The notes beneath the pieces are model-generated. The model saw only the letters and a program-made list of their open reading frames with translations, did not search any database and had not been told where the DNA came from. Both the position numbers and the translations under genes were made by a program. Source: an archaeon (lineage in GTDB: Archaea; Iainarchaeota; Iainarchaeia; Iainarchaeales; GCA-2688035). Taken from it: a stretch of DNA of 28,083 nucleotides. The DNA lies in assembly GCA_030616665.1 (NCBI GenBank), contig JAUWWX010000002.1, positions 1 through 28,083 on the forward strand, read 5' to 3'. This document shows, piece by piece, positions 1 to 7,074 of the stretch. Every line of letters begins with the position of its first letter. Position 1 is the first letter of the stretch.

Positions 1-409
1 CAAGAGAATCGCTGGCATCTCTCACCGTCAATCTGAATTCGGTGTTAACAATCCGCGATTCATAGAGTAGCTCTATCTGAGTCTGTCCTACCCAGACAGC
101 TTTTCCATCTACAATGGAGTTGTATGATAGACTCTCGAGTGCTGCGTTGATAGCACCATCGAAGGCAATCCCCACGCCAAGTGGTCGCCATTTCAGTTGA
201 TCATATTCACTCGCTTGATAAACAGTGAACCCAAACGTCCTGCCACCCTCTCGACCCCACTGCTCTTTATCGTCTAGACCTCCAGGATCACTATCGACAA
301 CGTCGACCCCAAATAGAGGTATGTTCACTGGACCTTCGAGGGCCATTACAGATGGTATCATTCCCACTAACATTAATCCTATAAATAAACTTATTGCAAT
401 TTTCTTCAT
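1..409 (-). CDS. Secreted protein of unknown function, 5' part only
   Basis: This minus-strand reading frame starts at ATG 409-407 and runs open for 136 codons off the left edge of the window. The protein begins MKKIAISLFIGLMLVGMI followed by PSVMA, a clear signal peptide (two Lys, hydrophobic core, small residues before a likely cut after MA), so it is probably exported. The mature part (PVNIPLFGVDVVDSDPGG...) is acidic and I do not recognise a family. A GGGGGATGAT stretch 4 bases before the ATG can serve as ribosome binding site. Codon use differs from the rest of the window: CGA for Arg and CTC/CTA for Leu, where the neighbours prefer AGG/AGA and CTT/TTG. This suggests recent transfer or a different expression class. 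The C-terminus and function are not visible. Confidence 0.75.
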   Translation of the reverse strand, partial: MKKIAISLFIGLMLVGMIPSVMALEGPVNIPLFGVDVVDSDPGGLDDKEQWGREGGRTFGFTVYQASEYDQLKWRPLGVGIAFDGAINAALESLSYNSIVDGKAVWVGQTQIELLYESRIVNTEFRLTVRDASDSL

Positions 410-435
410 TTAAATCATCCCCCCTATTTTTTATA

Positions 436-478
436 ATAAGATTTATCTAAAAAACATTTATACGATAAGATTTATCTA
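436..478 (-). promoter_or_regulatory. Operator-like direct repeats around the promoter of the secreted-protein gene
   Basis: The 14-mer ATAAGATTTATCTA occurs at 436-449 and again at 465-478, 29 bp apart. Each copy is also a partial dyad (ATAA-GAT-TTAT). On the minus strand a TATA-like GTATAAATG (about 455-463) lies between them, and the expected start of transcription is near 430, about 20 bases before ATG 409. A protein bound to both copies would bracket the TATA box. The repeats are seen directly; the operator role is inferred. Confidence 0.5.
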
Positions 479-512
479 GTTTTCTATCTGTAAGCAGTAT
501 TATAAAAACATG

Positions 513-535
513 ACTGAGTTAACTAATCACTCAGT
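513..535. repeat. 7-bp inverted repeat in the intergenic region
   Basis: ACTGAGT (513-519) and ACTCAGT (529-535) are perfect inverted arms with a 9-base spacer. The element sits in the 200-bp AT-rich gap between two divergent genes (starts at 409 and 612). It may be a regulator site or a weak hairpin. Nothing else coding is visible in 410-611. A TATA-like TAATAAATC at about 581-589 fits a leaderless start of the next gene at 612. Confidence 0.35.
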
Positions 536-611
536 TAGGTCAGCGTACATTAGCTTCGCATAGTATTTTTTTTCATTTATGCTAATAAATCTTTTCTAAT
601 ACCTTTTTTCT

Positions 612-1319
612 ATGGAACCACTGCAATTGTATAAAAAATTGTTTGCCAGGTTTGGTCCCCAGCTATGGTGGCCTGTGACTGAAGATGGAGAAACTAGGCC
701 AACTTACAAAAAGAGAAAGAAATTAACCGAGCAGCAAAAATTCGAAATCTGCGTTGGCGCAATCCTGACGCAGAACACCGACTGGAAAAACGTAATGAAG
801 GCATTGCAAAACCTCAGCAAGGAAGAAATGCTTTCGTGTGAAAAAATTGCCAATGCAAGGCAGCAAACAATCGCCGGCTTGGTAAAGCCAAGTGGCTACT
901 TCAACCAAAAGGCAAAGAAGCTGCAAGCTTTCTGCAAGTACCTTAAAAAGAATTATAGCTGCTCTGTAAACAAGCTTTTCGCCAAGCCATTGCCTGCTTT
1001 GGGAGAAGAGCTTTTGTTACTGCACGGCATTGGTCAAGAAACCGCGGACGACATGATTCTTTACGCGGCAGAAAAGCCCTCCTTTGTTGTGGATGCCTAC
1101 ACAATGCGCTTCACGGAAAGGTTTTTTGCACAGCCCAAGATTAGTTATGTAGAAGTCAAGCGGTTTTTTGAAAGCCGATTGCCAAAAAACGTGCAGTTGT
1201 TCAACGAGTTCCACGCCCTGCTGGTAGAGCATGGCAAGCGGAGCTGCAAGAAGAATCCCAATTGCAGGGAATGCTTTTTGGGGAAGGAATGTGCTTTCCC
1301 AAAACACTTAGCTTTTTAA
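612..1319 (+). CDS. Endonuclease III-family DNA glycosylase, probably 3-methyladenine type
   Basis: 235-residue HhH-GPD protein that should remove damaged bases in base-excision repair. The helix-hairpin-helix is LLLHGIGQETADD (about residues 135-147) and the catalytic Asp is D161 in VVDAYT. Four C-terminal Cys (212, 218, 221, 227) look like the endonuclease III [4Fe-4S] loop, but the first spacing is 5 residues rather than the usual 6. The Lys that gives endonuclease III its lyase activity (GRKTA) is replaced by Glu143 (GQETA), so a monofunctional glycosylase is expected, as in the MagIII/3-methyladenine branch. Length fits the family. A TATA-like element about 27 bp upstream of ATG suggests a leaderless transcript. 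Family assignment is firm; substrate is inferred. Confidence 0.85.
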   Translation: MEPLQLYKKLFARFGPQLWWPVTEDGETRPTYKKRKKLTEQQKFEICVGAILTQNTDWKNVMKALQNLSKEEMLSCEKIANARQQTIAGLVKPSGYFNQKAKKLQAFCKYLKKNYSCSVNKLFAKPLPALGEELLLLHGIGQETADDMILYAAEKPSFVVDAYTMRFTERFFAQPKISYVEVKRFFESRLPKNVQLFNEFHALLVEHGKRSCKKNPNCRECFLGKECAFPKHLAF

Positions 1320-1359
1320 CCGTTTTTTTACCTGTTTTTCTTAATTCTGGTGATTGAGT

Positions 1360-3138
1360 GTGAAGAGAACCCATAATTGCGGCCAGCTCACGGAAAAAAG
1401 CATTGGGAAGAAGGTTGTTTTGCAGGGCTGGGTTTCAAAGAGAAGAGACCACGGCAAACTAATTTTCATTGACTTGAGGGACAGGTACGGTGTTACACAG
1501 GTTGTCTTCAACCCAAAGGGCAGCGGGGAAGCGCACAAGGAAGCCGGAAAGCTTGGCAAGGAATTCGTTGTCCAGCTGGAGGGAAAGGTTGCAAAAAGGC
1601 CTAGGGGAACGGAAAACAAGGCAATCAAGACAGGCAAAATAGAAGTGAATGCAACAAAGCTTGAAATTCTTAATACAGCGGAAACTCCGTTGCCGATTGA
1701 ACTGGATGAGCACATTCTTGCAGGCGAGGACCAGCGTTTGCGCCACAGGTTTCTTGACTTGAGGAGACCAGAGCTGCAAAAAAACTTGATCCTGAGGCAC
1801 AAGGCAGTAAAGGCCTTCAGGGACTTTTTTGACAAAGAGGGCTTTCTGGAGATTGAAACCCCTTTTCTTTCCAAGAGCACTCCAGAGGGTGCTAGGGACT
1901 ACTTGGTGCCGAGCAGGTTGCACCCTGGAAAATTCTTTGCCCTGCCCCAAAGCCCGCAGCTGTTCAAGCAGATTCTGATGGTAAGTGGCTTTGACCGGTA
2001 TTTCCAGATAGTTAAATGCTTCAGGGACGAAGACCTGAGGGCAGACAGGCAGCCAGAGTTTACGCAGGTTGACGTTGAAATGTCCTTTGTTGAAACTGAC
2101 GACGTTTTGGATGTAACGGAGAAAGCAATAGCCTATGTCTTCAAGCAGGTTCTCAAGGCAAATGTAAAAGTGCCTTTTCCAAGGCTTTCCTTCGAGGAGG
2201 CAATGAACGAATTTGGCAGCGACAAGCCTGACACGCGCTTTGCCATGCACTTGGTTGACGTTACTGATGAAATGAAAGGAACAAACTTTGAGATATTCAA
2301 CAAGGTCATTGAAAGAGGGGGGTTCATAAAAGCCCTAAGGGTTGAAAATGGCTGCAAGGCCTTGACAAAAAAGGACGTTGACAGGCTTACTGAGATTGCA
2401 AAGCTGTACAAGGCAAAAGGGCTTATGAGCGTTTGGGTAAAGGGAAAGCAGATTGAAAGTCAGATTGCAAAGTTCCTCCCAGAAAAAGCAGTAAAAAAGC
2501 TTCTTTCAAAGACAAAGGCAAAAGCCAACGACCTTCTGCTTCTTGTGGCAGACAACTGGCTTACAGCCTGCGACGCCTTGGGCTATGTAAGGCTTGCCTT
2601 GGGGGAAAAGCTAAACCTTATTGACAAAAAGAAATGGAACTTTTTGTGGGTTTTGGACTTTCCACTTCTTGACTGGAGCGACGAAGAACAAAGGTGGCAG
2701 GCAATGCACCACCCTTTCACTTCGCCAAAGGATGAAGACCTAAAGCTGCTTGACAGCACTCCAGAGAAAGCCAAGGCAAAAGCATACGACCTTGTTCTCA
2801 ACGGAGCTGAAATCGGCGGCGGGAGCATAAGAATTCACAAAAGGGAAGTTCAAGAAAAAATGTTCAAGGCGCTTGGAATAAGCAAAGAGGAAGCAGAACA
2901 AAAATTCGGGTTTTTGTTAAACGCATTCAAATATGGTGCGCCGCCACATGGCGGAATTGCCTTAGGCCTTGACAGGATTGTTGCTTTAATGACAGGCGCT
3001 GAAAGCATTCGCGAAGTAATCGCCTTCCCAAAAAACAAGGCCGCTGTTTCCCTAATGGATGACGCACCAAGCCCGGTTTCGGAAAAGCAGCTGAAAGAGC
3101 TCAGCCTAAAGCTTGATGTTGAAAAAGCGCCGCAGTGA
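1360..3138 (+). CDS. aspS: Aspartyl-tRNA synthetase, bacterial type, probably non-discriminating
   Basis: Class II synthetase that charges tRNAAsp and probably tRNAAsn with aspartate. I place the start at GTG 1360 because GGTGAT at 1349-1354 gives a good ribosome site with 5-base spacing; TTG 1354 is the alternative. The 592-residue protein has the N-terminal OB anticodon domain (RRDHGKLIFIDLRDR), class II motif 2 (FRDEDLRADRQPEFTQ), a long GAD-type insert, and motif 3 (GGIALGLDRIVALMTG). Archaeal AspRS are usually near 430 residues without the insert, so this is the bacterial form, likely acquired. His31 and Gly83 match the positions that, as I recall for Pseudomonas AspRS, permit tRNAAsn charging. 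The gatC, gatA and gatB genes follow, which fits an indirect Asn-tRNA pathway. Confidence 0.95.
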   Translation: MKRTHNCGQLTEKSIGKKVVLQGWVSKRRDHGKLIFIDLRDRYGVTQVVFNPKGSGEAHKEAGKLGKEFVVQLEGKVAKRPRGTENKAIKTGKIEVNATKLEILNTAETPLPIELDEHILAGEDQRLRHRFLDLRRPELQKNLILRHKAVKAFRDFFDKEGFLEIETPFLSKSTPEGARDYLVPSRLHPGKFFALPQSPQLFKQILMVSGFDRYFQIVKCFRDEDLRADRQPEFTQVDVEMSFVETDDVLDVTEKAIAYVFKQVLKANVKVPFPRLSFEEAMNEFGSDKPDTRFAMHLVDVTDEMKGTNFEIFNKVIERGGFIKALRVENGCKALTKKDVDRLTEIAKLYKAKGLMSVWVKGKQIESQIAKFLPEKAVKKLLSKTKAKANDLLLLVADNWLTACDALGYVRLALGEKLNLIDKKKWNFLWVLDFPLLDWSDEEQRWQAMHHPFTSPKDEDLKLLDSTPEKAKAKAYDLVLNGAEIGGGSIRIHKREVQEKMFKALGISKEEAEQKFGFLLNAFKYGAPPHGGIALGLDRIVALMTGAESIREVIAFPKNKAAVSLMDDAPSPVSEKQLKELSLKLDVEKAPQ

Positions 3139-3778
3139 GTTGAAAAAATTGCCTGATGAAATAAAGGCCATTGTCTTTGACTTGGGCGAGGTTCTTGCAA
3201 AGCACAGGAAGGGCCTTACTGAAATCGAGGGCCGTGGCTACATTGTTCCAAATCCTGGTGGCATTGATTGGACTAAACCCAAAGCCTTTAACATTCTTAA
3301 GGCCTCTGTTTTTGGCAGAATCAACGAAAGGCAGTTCTACAGGGCTTTGCTTCCTCTTATGAAGCAAAAGATTTCTTTTTCCTGTTTCAAGAAAGAGTGG
3401 AATGATGGAATGATTTGGAAGCCACATGTTGCGAATTATCTTAAAAGCTTGAATAGGGCAGGCTACAAGATTGGCATTATTTCAGACTGCGATTCCATTT
3501 TCTTCAACGAAGTGCTTAGGAGGTTTGGATTAAAGCCATTTATTGATGGAAGGGCTCTTTCCTATGAAGTGCACTCAAAGAAGCCCTCTTCCAAGATGTG
3601 GAACAATGTTCTCAGAGAACTGAACTTGAAGGCAAGTGAATGCGTTTACATTGATGACCTGCAGAAGTACGTCGTTAAAGCAAGGGAACTTGGCTGGAAT
3701 GCGTTTCGTTTCCAAAACTTAACCAAGCTAAAACAAGACCTTGCCAGGATCGGTGTCAAAGCAAAAAAAGTAAATTAA
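3113..3778 (+). CDS. HAD-superfamily hydrolase, YihX-like
   Basis: Phosphatase-like protein of the haloacid dehalogenase superfamily, about 210-221 residues. Motif I is VFDLGEVL (nucleophile Asp23 in the longest form), motif II is IGIISDCDS, the conserved Lys lies in HSKKPSS, and motif IV is CVYIDDLQKYV. The residue two after the nucleophile is Gly, as in the YihX-type sugar phosphatase branch, instead of the usual second Asp. The start is uncertain: TTG 3113, ATG 3116 or TTG 3140; the first two overlap the end of aspS by about 25 bases. The substrate is unknown. It sits between aspS and gatC on the same strand and is probably co-transcribed with aspS. Confidence 0.8.
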   Translation: MMLKKRRSELKKLPDEIKAIVFDLGEVLAKHRKGLTEIEGRGYIVPNPGGIDWTKPKAFNILKASVFGRINERQFYRALLPLMKQKISFSCFKKEWNDGMIWKPHVANYLKSLNRAGYKIGIISDCDSIFFNEVLRRFGLKPFIDGRALSYEVHSKKPSSKMWNNVLRELNLKASECVYIDDLQKYVVKARELGWNAFRFQNLTKLKQDLARIGVKAKKVN

Positions 3779-3827
3779 CTGCATGGCTTTAAATTCCTTC
3801 TACCCTTTAATATTCAGGGTTTTACTG

Positions 3828-4121
3828 ATGGCAAAAGATGTAGTTGACAAACCGCTTCTTTTAAGGGTTGCTGAGAACGCCAGGCTTAGTTTAACCGAAG
3901 CCGAAATAAAGAAATTCCTGCCACAGCTGCAGGAAATCCTCAAAGCGTTCAGCAAGCTGGACAGCATTGACGTGGAAAAAGAGCAGCCTTCCTTTCAGCC
4001 AATTAAGTTGACCAATGTAATGAGGGAAGACCGCATTAAAAAATGCCTTAGCCAGGAAGATGCCTTACTAAACGCAAAAAACAAGAAAGGCGGCTACTTT
4101 TTGGGTCCCAAAGTGGTGTGA
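3828..4121 (+). CDS. gatC: Asp-tRNAAsn/Glu-tRNAGln amidotransferase subunit C
   Basis: 97-residue GatC, the small belt subunit that stabilises GatA-GatB. The family pattern is clear: VAENARLSLTEAEIKKF near the N-terminus, the central NVMREDR, and the end GYFLGPKVV. I choose ATG 3828 (MAKDVVDKP...) because it matches the usual GatC length and beginning. The upstream ATG 3783 would add 15 hydrophobic residues not typical of the family. A TATA-like TTTAAA in 3788-3793 would place a transcript start near 3815, so this gene may have its own promoter as well as read-through from aspS. gatA follows after 6 bases. Confidence 0.93.
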   Translation: MAKDVVDKPLLLRVAENARLSLTEAEIKKFLPQLQEILKAFSKLDSIDVEKEQPSFQPIKLTNVMREDRIKKCLSQEDALLNAKNKKGGYFLGPKVV

Positions 4122-4127
4122 TTCTGA

Positions 4128-5561
4128 ATGGCAAAGCCCTTAAGCCTGAAGCAATTCGTTGCGGAAGTGAAAAAAGGGAACATTAGCATAGTTGAGCACA
4201 CCGAAAAGATTCTCGCGGAGGCAGAGCAGAGCAATCAAACATATCGCTACTTCAACCTGATTGCAAGAGACTCAGCCTTAAAACAGGCAAAGGAAATTGA
4301 AGCCGGAATCAAGACAGGCAGGCACAAGGGAAAGCTCTTGGGCGTTCCCATTTCCGTAAAAGACTGCATTTGCGTAAAAGGCATTGAATCACGAGCCGGA
4401 AGCCACATACTCTCAGGCTACACTCCACTATTCAGCGCAACCGCAATAGAAAAAGCAAAAGCCGAGGGCGCAATAACCATCGGCAAGACAGCGCAAGACG
4501 AGTTCGGCTTTGGGACGTTCTGCAACAATGTTGGAATTGGCTTTGCCAGGCCCCTGAACCCAAGGGACAGGAAGAGATGCTGCGGCGGCAGTAGTGGGGG
4601 TTCAGCTGGCTTCGCTGCTCTTTCAAAACTAACGCATACAAGCATTGGTCAAAGCACGGGGGGCAGCATTGCATGCCCTGCCTCTTTCTGCGGAGTCGTC
4701 GGCTTGACGCCAACCTACGGCCTTGTCTCAAGATACGGCTTGATTGATTACGCAAACAGCCTGGACAAGATTGGCAGCCTGGGAAAAACAGTTGAAGACG
4801 CAGCTCTTTTGCTTGAAGTAATTTCTGGTTACGATGTGAACGACAGCACATCCTTGAGTGAAGAGATGGACGAACTGGGCAGCGTTAACCCCTCTAATGA
4901 CCTAAGAGTAGGGATTGTAAAGGAACTCTTCAAAGGCTGTGACAAGCCAGTTCAAAAAGAGTGCAGAAAAGCAATTGACAAGCTTGAAAAAGAGGGGGCA
5001 ACGGTTGAAGAAATTTCCCTGCCCCTAAACGCAAAGTTTGGCATTGCAGCCTACTACCTTGTTTCAACCGCGGAGGCAAGCACAAACCTTGCAAAATTCT
5101 GCGGAATGCGTTATGGCCTGCACGAAAGGCTTGAAGGAAACTTCAACGAGTATTTCACAAAAGTGAGAAGCAAAGGCTTTGGCGAGGAAGCCAAAAGAAG
5201 GATTTTGCTCGGCACGTTTGCAAGAATGGCTGGTTTCAGGGATGCATACTACCTAAAGGCAATGAAGGTCAGGACAAAGCTGATAAAGGAATTCAAGCAG
5301 GCCTTTGCCAATATTGACGTGCTGCTAAACCCAACAATGCCAATTGTTGCGCCGACCTTCAGAGAGATAGAAAAGCTTTCCCCAATGCAGCAGTATGCAA
5401 TGGACCTGTGTACAGTGCCGGCAAACCTGGCAGGACTCCCGCATGCCAGCGTTCCCATAGGAATACATGAAAAGATGCCAGTTGGCCTAATGATAACAGC
5501 AGACCACCTGCAGGAACGAAAAATGGTTCAGGCTGCCCTGGCAGTGGAGGGCTTGAGATGA
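4128..5561 (+). CDS. gatA: Asp-tRNAAsn/Glu-tRNAGln amidotransferase subunit A
   Basis: 477-residue amidase subunit that releases ammonia from Gln or Asn for transamidation by GatB. The Ser-cisSer-Lys triad is visible as Lys78 (ISVKD), Ser156 (GGSSGGSA) and Ser180 (TGGSI), at nearly the same positions as in characterised GatA. The loop before the nucleophile reads IGQSTGGSIACPA where the family commonly has GSDTGGSIRQPA, so the usual Asp and Arg are Ser176 and Ala182; this is unusual. C-terminal residues LNPTMPIVAPTF and VPANLAGLPHASVPIG are typical. GTGTGATT upstream of ATG 4128 is a fair ribosome site. It overlaps the next gene by 4 bases (ATGA), so translational coupling is likely. Confidence 0.95.
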   Translation: MAKPLSLKQFVAEVKKGNISIVEHTEKILAEAEQSNQTYRYFNLIARDSALKQAKEIEAGIKTGRHKGKLLGVPISVKDCICVKGIESRAGSHILSGYTPLFSATAIEKAKAEGAITIGKTAQDEFGFGTFCNNVGIGFARPLNPRDRKRCCGGSSGGSAGFAALSKLTHTSIGQSTGGSIACPASFCGVVGLTPTYGLVSRYGLIDYANSLDKIGSLGKTVEDAALLLEVISGYDVNDSTSLSEEMDELGSVNPSNDLRVGIVKELFKGCDKPVQKECRKAIDKLEKEGATVEEISLPLNAKFGIAAYYLVSTAEASTNLAKFCGMRYGLHERLEGNFNEYFTKVRSKGFGEEAKRRILLGTFARMAGFRDAYYLKAMKVRTKLIKEFKQAFANIDVLLNPTMPIVAPTFREIEKLSPMQQYAMDLCTVPANLAGLPHASVPIGIHEKMPVGLMITADHLQERKMVQAALAVEGLR

Positions 5562-6319
5562 GTAAAGAGCTTGACGTCGCAATTGAAGCAGCAAAGGCAG
5601 CTGGAAAAATCCTGATGCAGAACTTTAGGAAAAGCAAGGTGGTCAGCAAAAAGACAACGCGTGACATTGTAACTACAGCAGACTTAGAGTCTGAGAGAAC
5701 AATTGTTAATATCATTAAAGAGAATTTCCCGGAGCATGATTTTTTGATGGAGGAAAGCGGAGAGCAGGACCAAGATTCAGATTATCAATGGATAATTGAC
5801 CCAATTGATGGGACATCAGTATTCGCGGCTGGTTTAACTTCCTTTGGGATTTCAATTGCCTTAACATTCAAATCCGAGCCCATTTTGGGAGTTACTTTCA
5901 AGCCCTTTTTCAAAGAATTGTTTTTTGCTGAAAAGGGAAAAGGCGCTTTTTTGAATAATGTAAGAATTTCTGTTAGTAGTGAGGAAAAGTTGGAGAATTC
6001 TTTCATCAATTGCGATTGGGGGCATAAGGAGGGGCAACACTTCATTACTGTATTGGAAAAACTGCTGCCTCTTGTGCGATATATTCAAATGCCAGGATCA
6101 GCAGTCGTTGATTTGACAAATGTTGCTTGTGGAAGAACACAGGCTTTTGTTCACAATGACTTACGCCCTTGGGATCTTGCAGCAGGTGCATTGATAGTAA
6201 GGGAAGCTGGAGGCAAGCTAACGAATTTCAACGGCGAGCAATGGCGTCTCAAAGACAGAACAATAATTGCATCAAACGGCTTGCTGCATCGCAAAATCTT
6301 GAAGGAGCTGAACAGATGA
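5558..6319 (+). CDS. Inositol-monophosphatase-family phosphatase
   Basis: 253-residue Mg2+-dependent sugar/inositol phosphatase. Metal ligands are visible: MEESGE (Glu65/66), DPIDGTS (Asp81, Asp84) and WDLAAGALIVREAGG (Asp206). The expected fold segments ELFFAEKGKGAFLNN and the C-terminal TIIASN are present. In archaea members can act on inositol-1-phosphate, fructose-1,6-bisphosphate or both; the sequence does not decide. The DGT motif is followed by SVF instead of the common TNF. Start ATG overlaps the gatA stop, and its stop overlaps the next ATG, so it lies inside the gat operon with no obvious link to tRNA amidation. Confidence 0.9.
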   Translation: MSKELDVAIEAAKAAGKILMQNFRKSKVVSKKTTRDIVTTADLESERTIVNIIKENFPEHDFLMEESGEQDQDSDYQWIIDPIDGTSVFAAGLTSFGISIALTFKSEPILGVTFKPFFKELFFAEKGKGAFLNNVRISVSSEEKLENSFINCDWGHKEGQHFITVLEKLLPLVRYIQMPGSAVVDLTNVACGRTQAFVHNDLRPWDLAAGALIVREAGGKLTNFNGEQWRLKDRTIIASNGLLHRKILKELNR

Positions 6320-7074
6320 AGATAACTGTTTTGGGGGCCGGGAGCTTTATTTCTGGAGGCGATAAAGCAGCAGCCGGTTTTGCTCTTAAAATTGGTAACG
6401 AAGCAATAATTGTTGACTTGGGTTTTGGCTGCTTGAAGAATCTCCAAAGGTCAGGAATAGACTATTCAAAAGTAAACAACCTGTTTTTTACCCATTTTGA
6501 GCATCCTGACCACATAAACGACCTTTCCGCATTCTTGTTTGCAAGAAAAGGGCTTGCTGACTTCGGCTTTTCTGAAAAGACGCAGATAAACCTTTTTGGT
6601 GGCCCTGGCTTGAAAGCCTTTGTCAAAAAATTGTTCGAACTTTATCCTTTGTTTGAAAACATTCCGTTCAAATTAAAGGTTTCAGAGCTCGAGCCCTTTG
6701 GAACAAACAATTTCAATGGCTTCACTCTGACCACAAAGCCAATGAGCCACAGGCCAAGCAGTCTTGGCCTAAGATTTGAAGCAAGCAAAAAGGCAGTAGT
6801 TTTTGCTGGAGATACAGAGCCAAATGAAAATCTTGTTGAACTTGCAAAAGAAGCAGACCTTCTTGTGGCAGAATGCAATTATGCCACAACAGAGGGCGAC
6901 GGTCATCTAAATGCAAGAACAGTTTCAGAAATAGCTTCCAGGGCAAGCGTGAAGCGGCTTCTCCTGCACCATTTTGCCCCTGAAGCAGAGAAGGCTGATA
7001 TCCAAAGAATGGTAGCCAAGGGCTTCGGGGGAGAAATCCTTTTGGCAGAAGACCTAATGCAGGTGGAAATATGA
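6316..7074 (+). CDS. Metallo-beta-lactamase-fold hydrolase, RNase Z-like
   Basis: 252-residue protein starting at ATG 6316, which overlaps the preceding stop (ATGA). An earlier in-frame ATG at 6169 lies inside the previous gene in another frame and is unlikely to be used. The N-terminus MKITVLGAGS and strand-metal order fit the MBL fold: THFEHPDHIND (residues 59-69), MSHRPSS (His145), FAGDTEP (Asp166), GHLNART (His197) and LLLHHF (His218/219). The first metal motif is H-x2-H-x-D-H, one residue longer than the usual HxHxDH. It may be a tRNA 3'-processing or phosphodiesterase-type enzyme; the substrate is not evident. Confidence 0.85.
   Translation: MKITVLGAGSFISGGDKAAAGFALKIGNEAIIVDLGFGCLKNLQRSGIDYSKVNNLFFTHFEHPDHINDLSAFLFARKGLADFGFSEKTQINLFGGPGLKAFVKKLFELYPLFENIPFKLKVSELEPFGTNNFNGFTLTTKPMSHRPSSLGLRFEASKKAVVFAGDTEPNENLVELAKEADLLVAECNYATTEGDGHLNARTVSEIASRASVKRLLLHHFAPEAEKADIQRMVAKGFGGEILLAEDLMQVEI

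Noticed and set aside
225..413. Plus-strand 62-codon ORF at the left end
   Set aside because: It is the shadow of the minus-strand signal-peptide protein, which has a better start, ribosome site and composition.
6169..6315. N-terminal extension of the MBL protein
   Set aside because: It lies entirely inside the phosphatase gene in another frame; ATG 6316 gives the normal family start and a 4-bp overlap.
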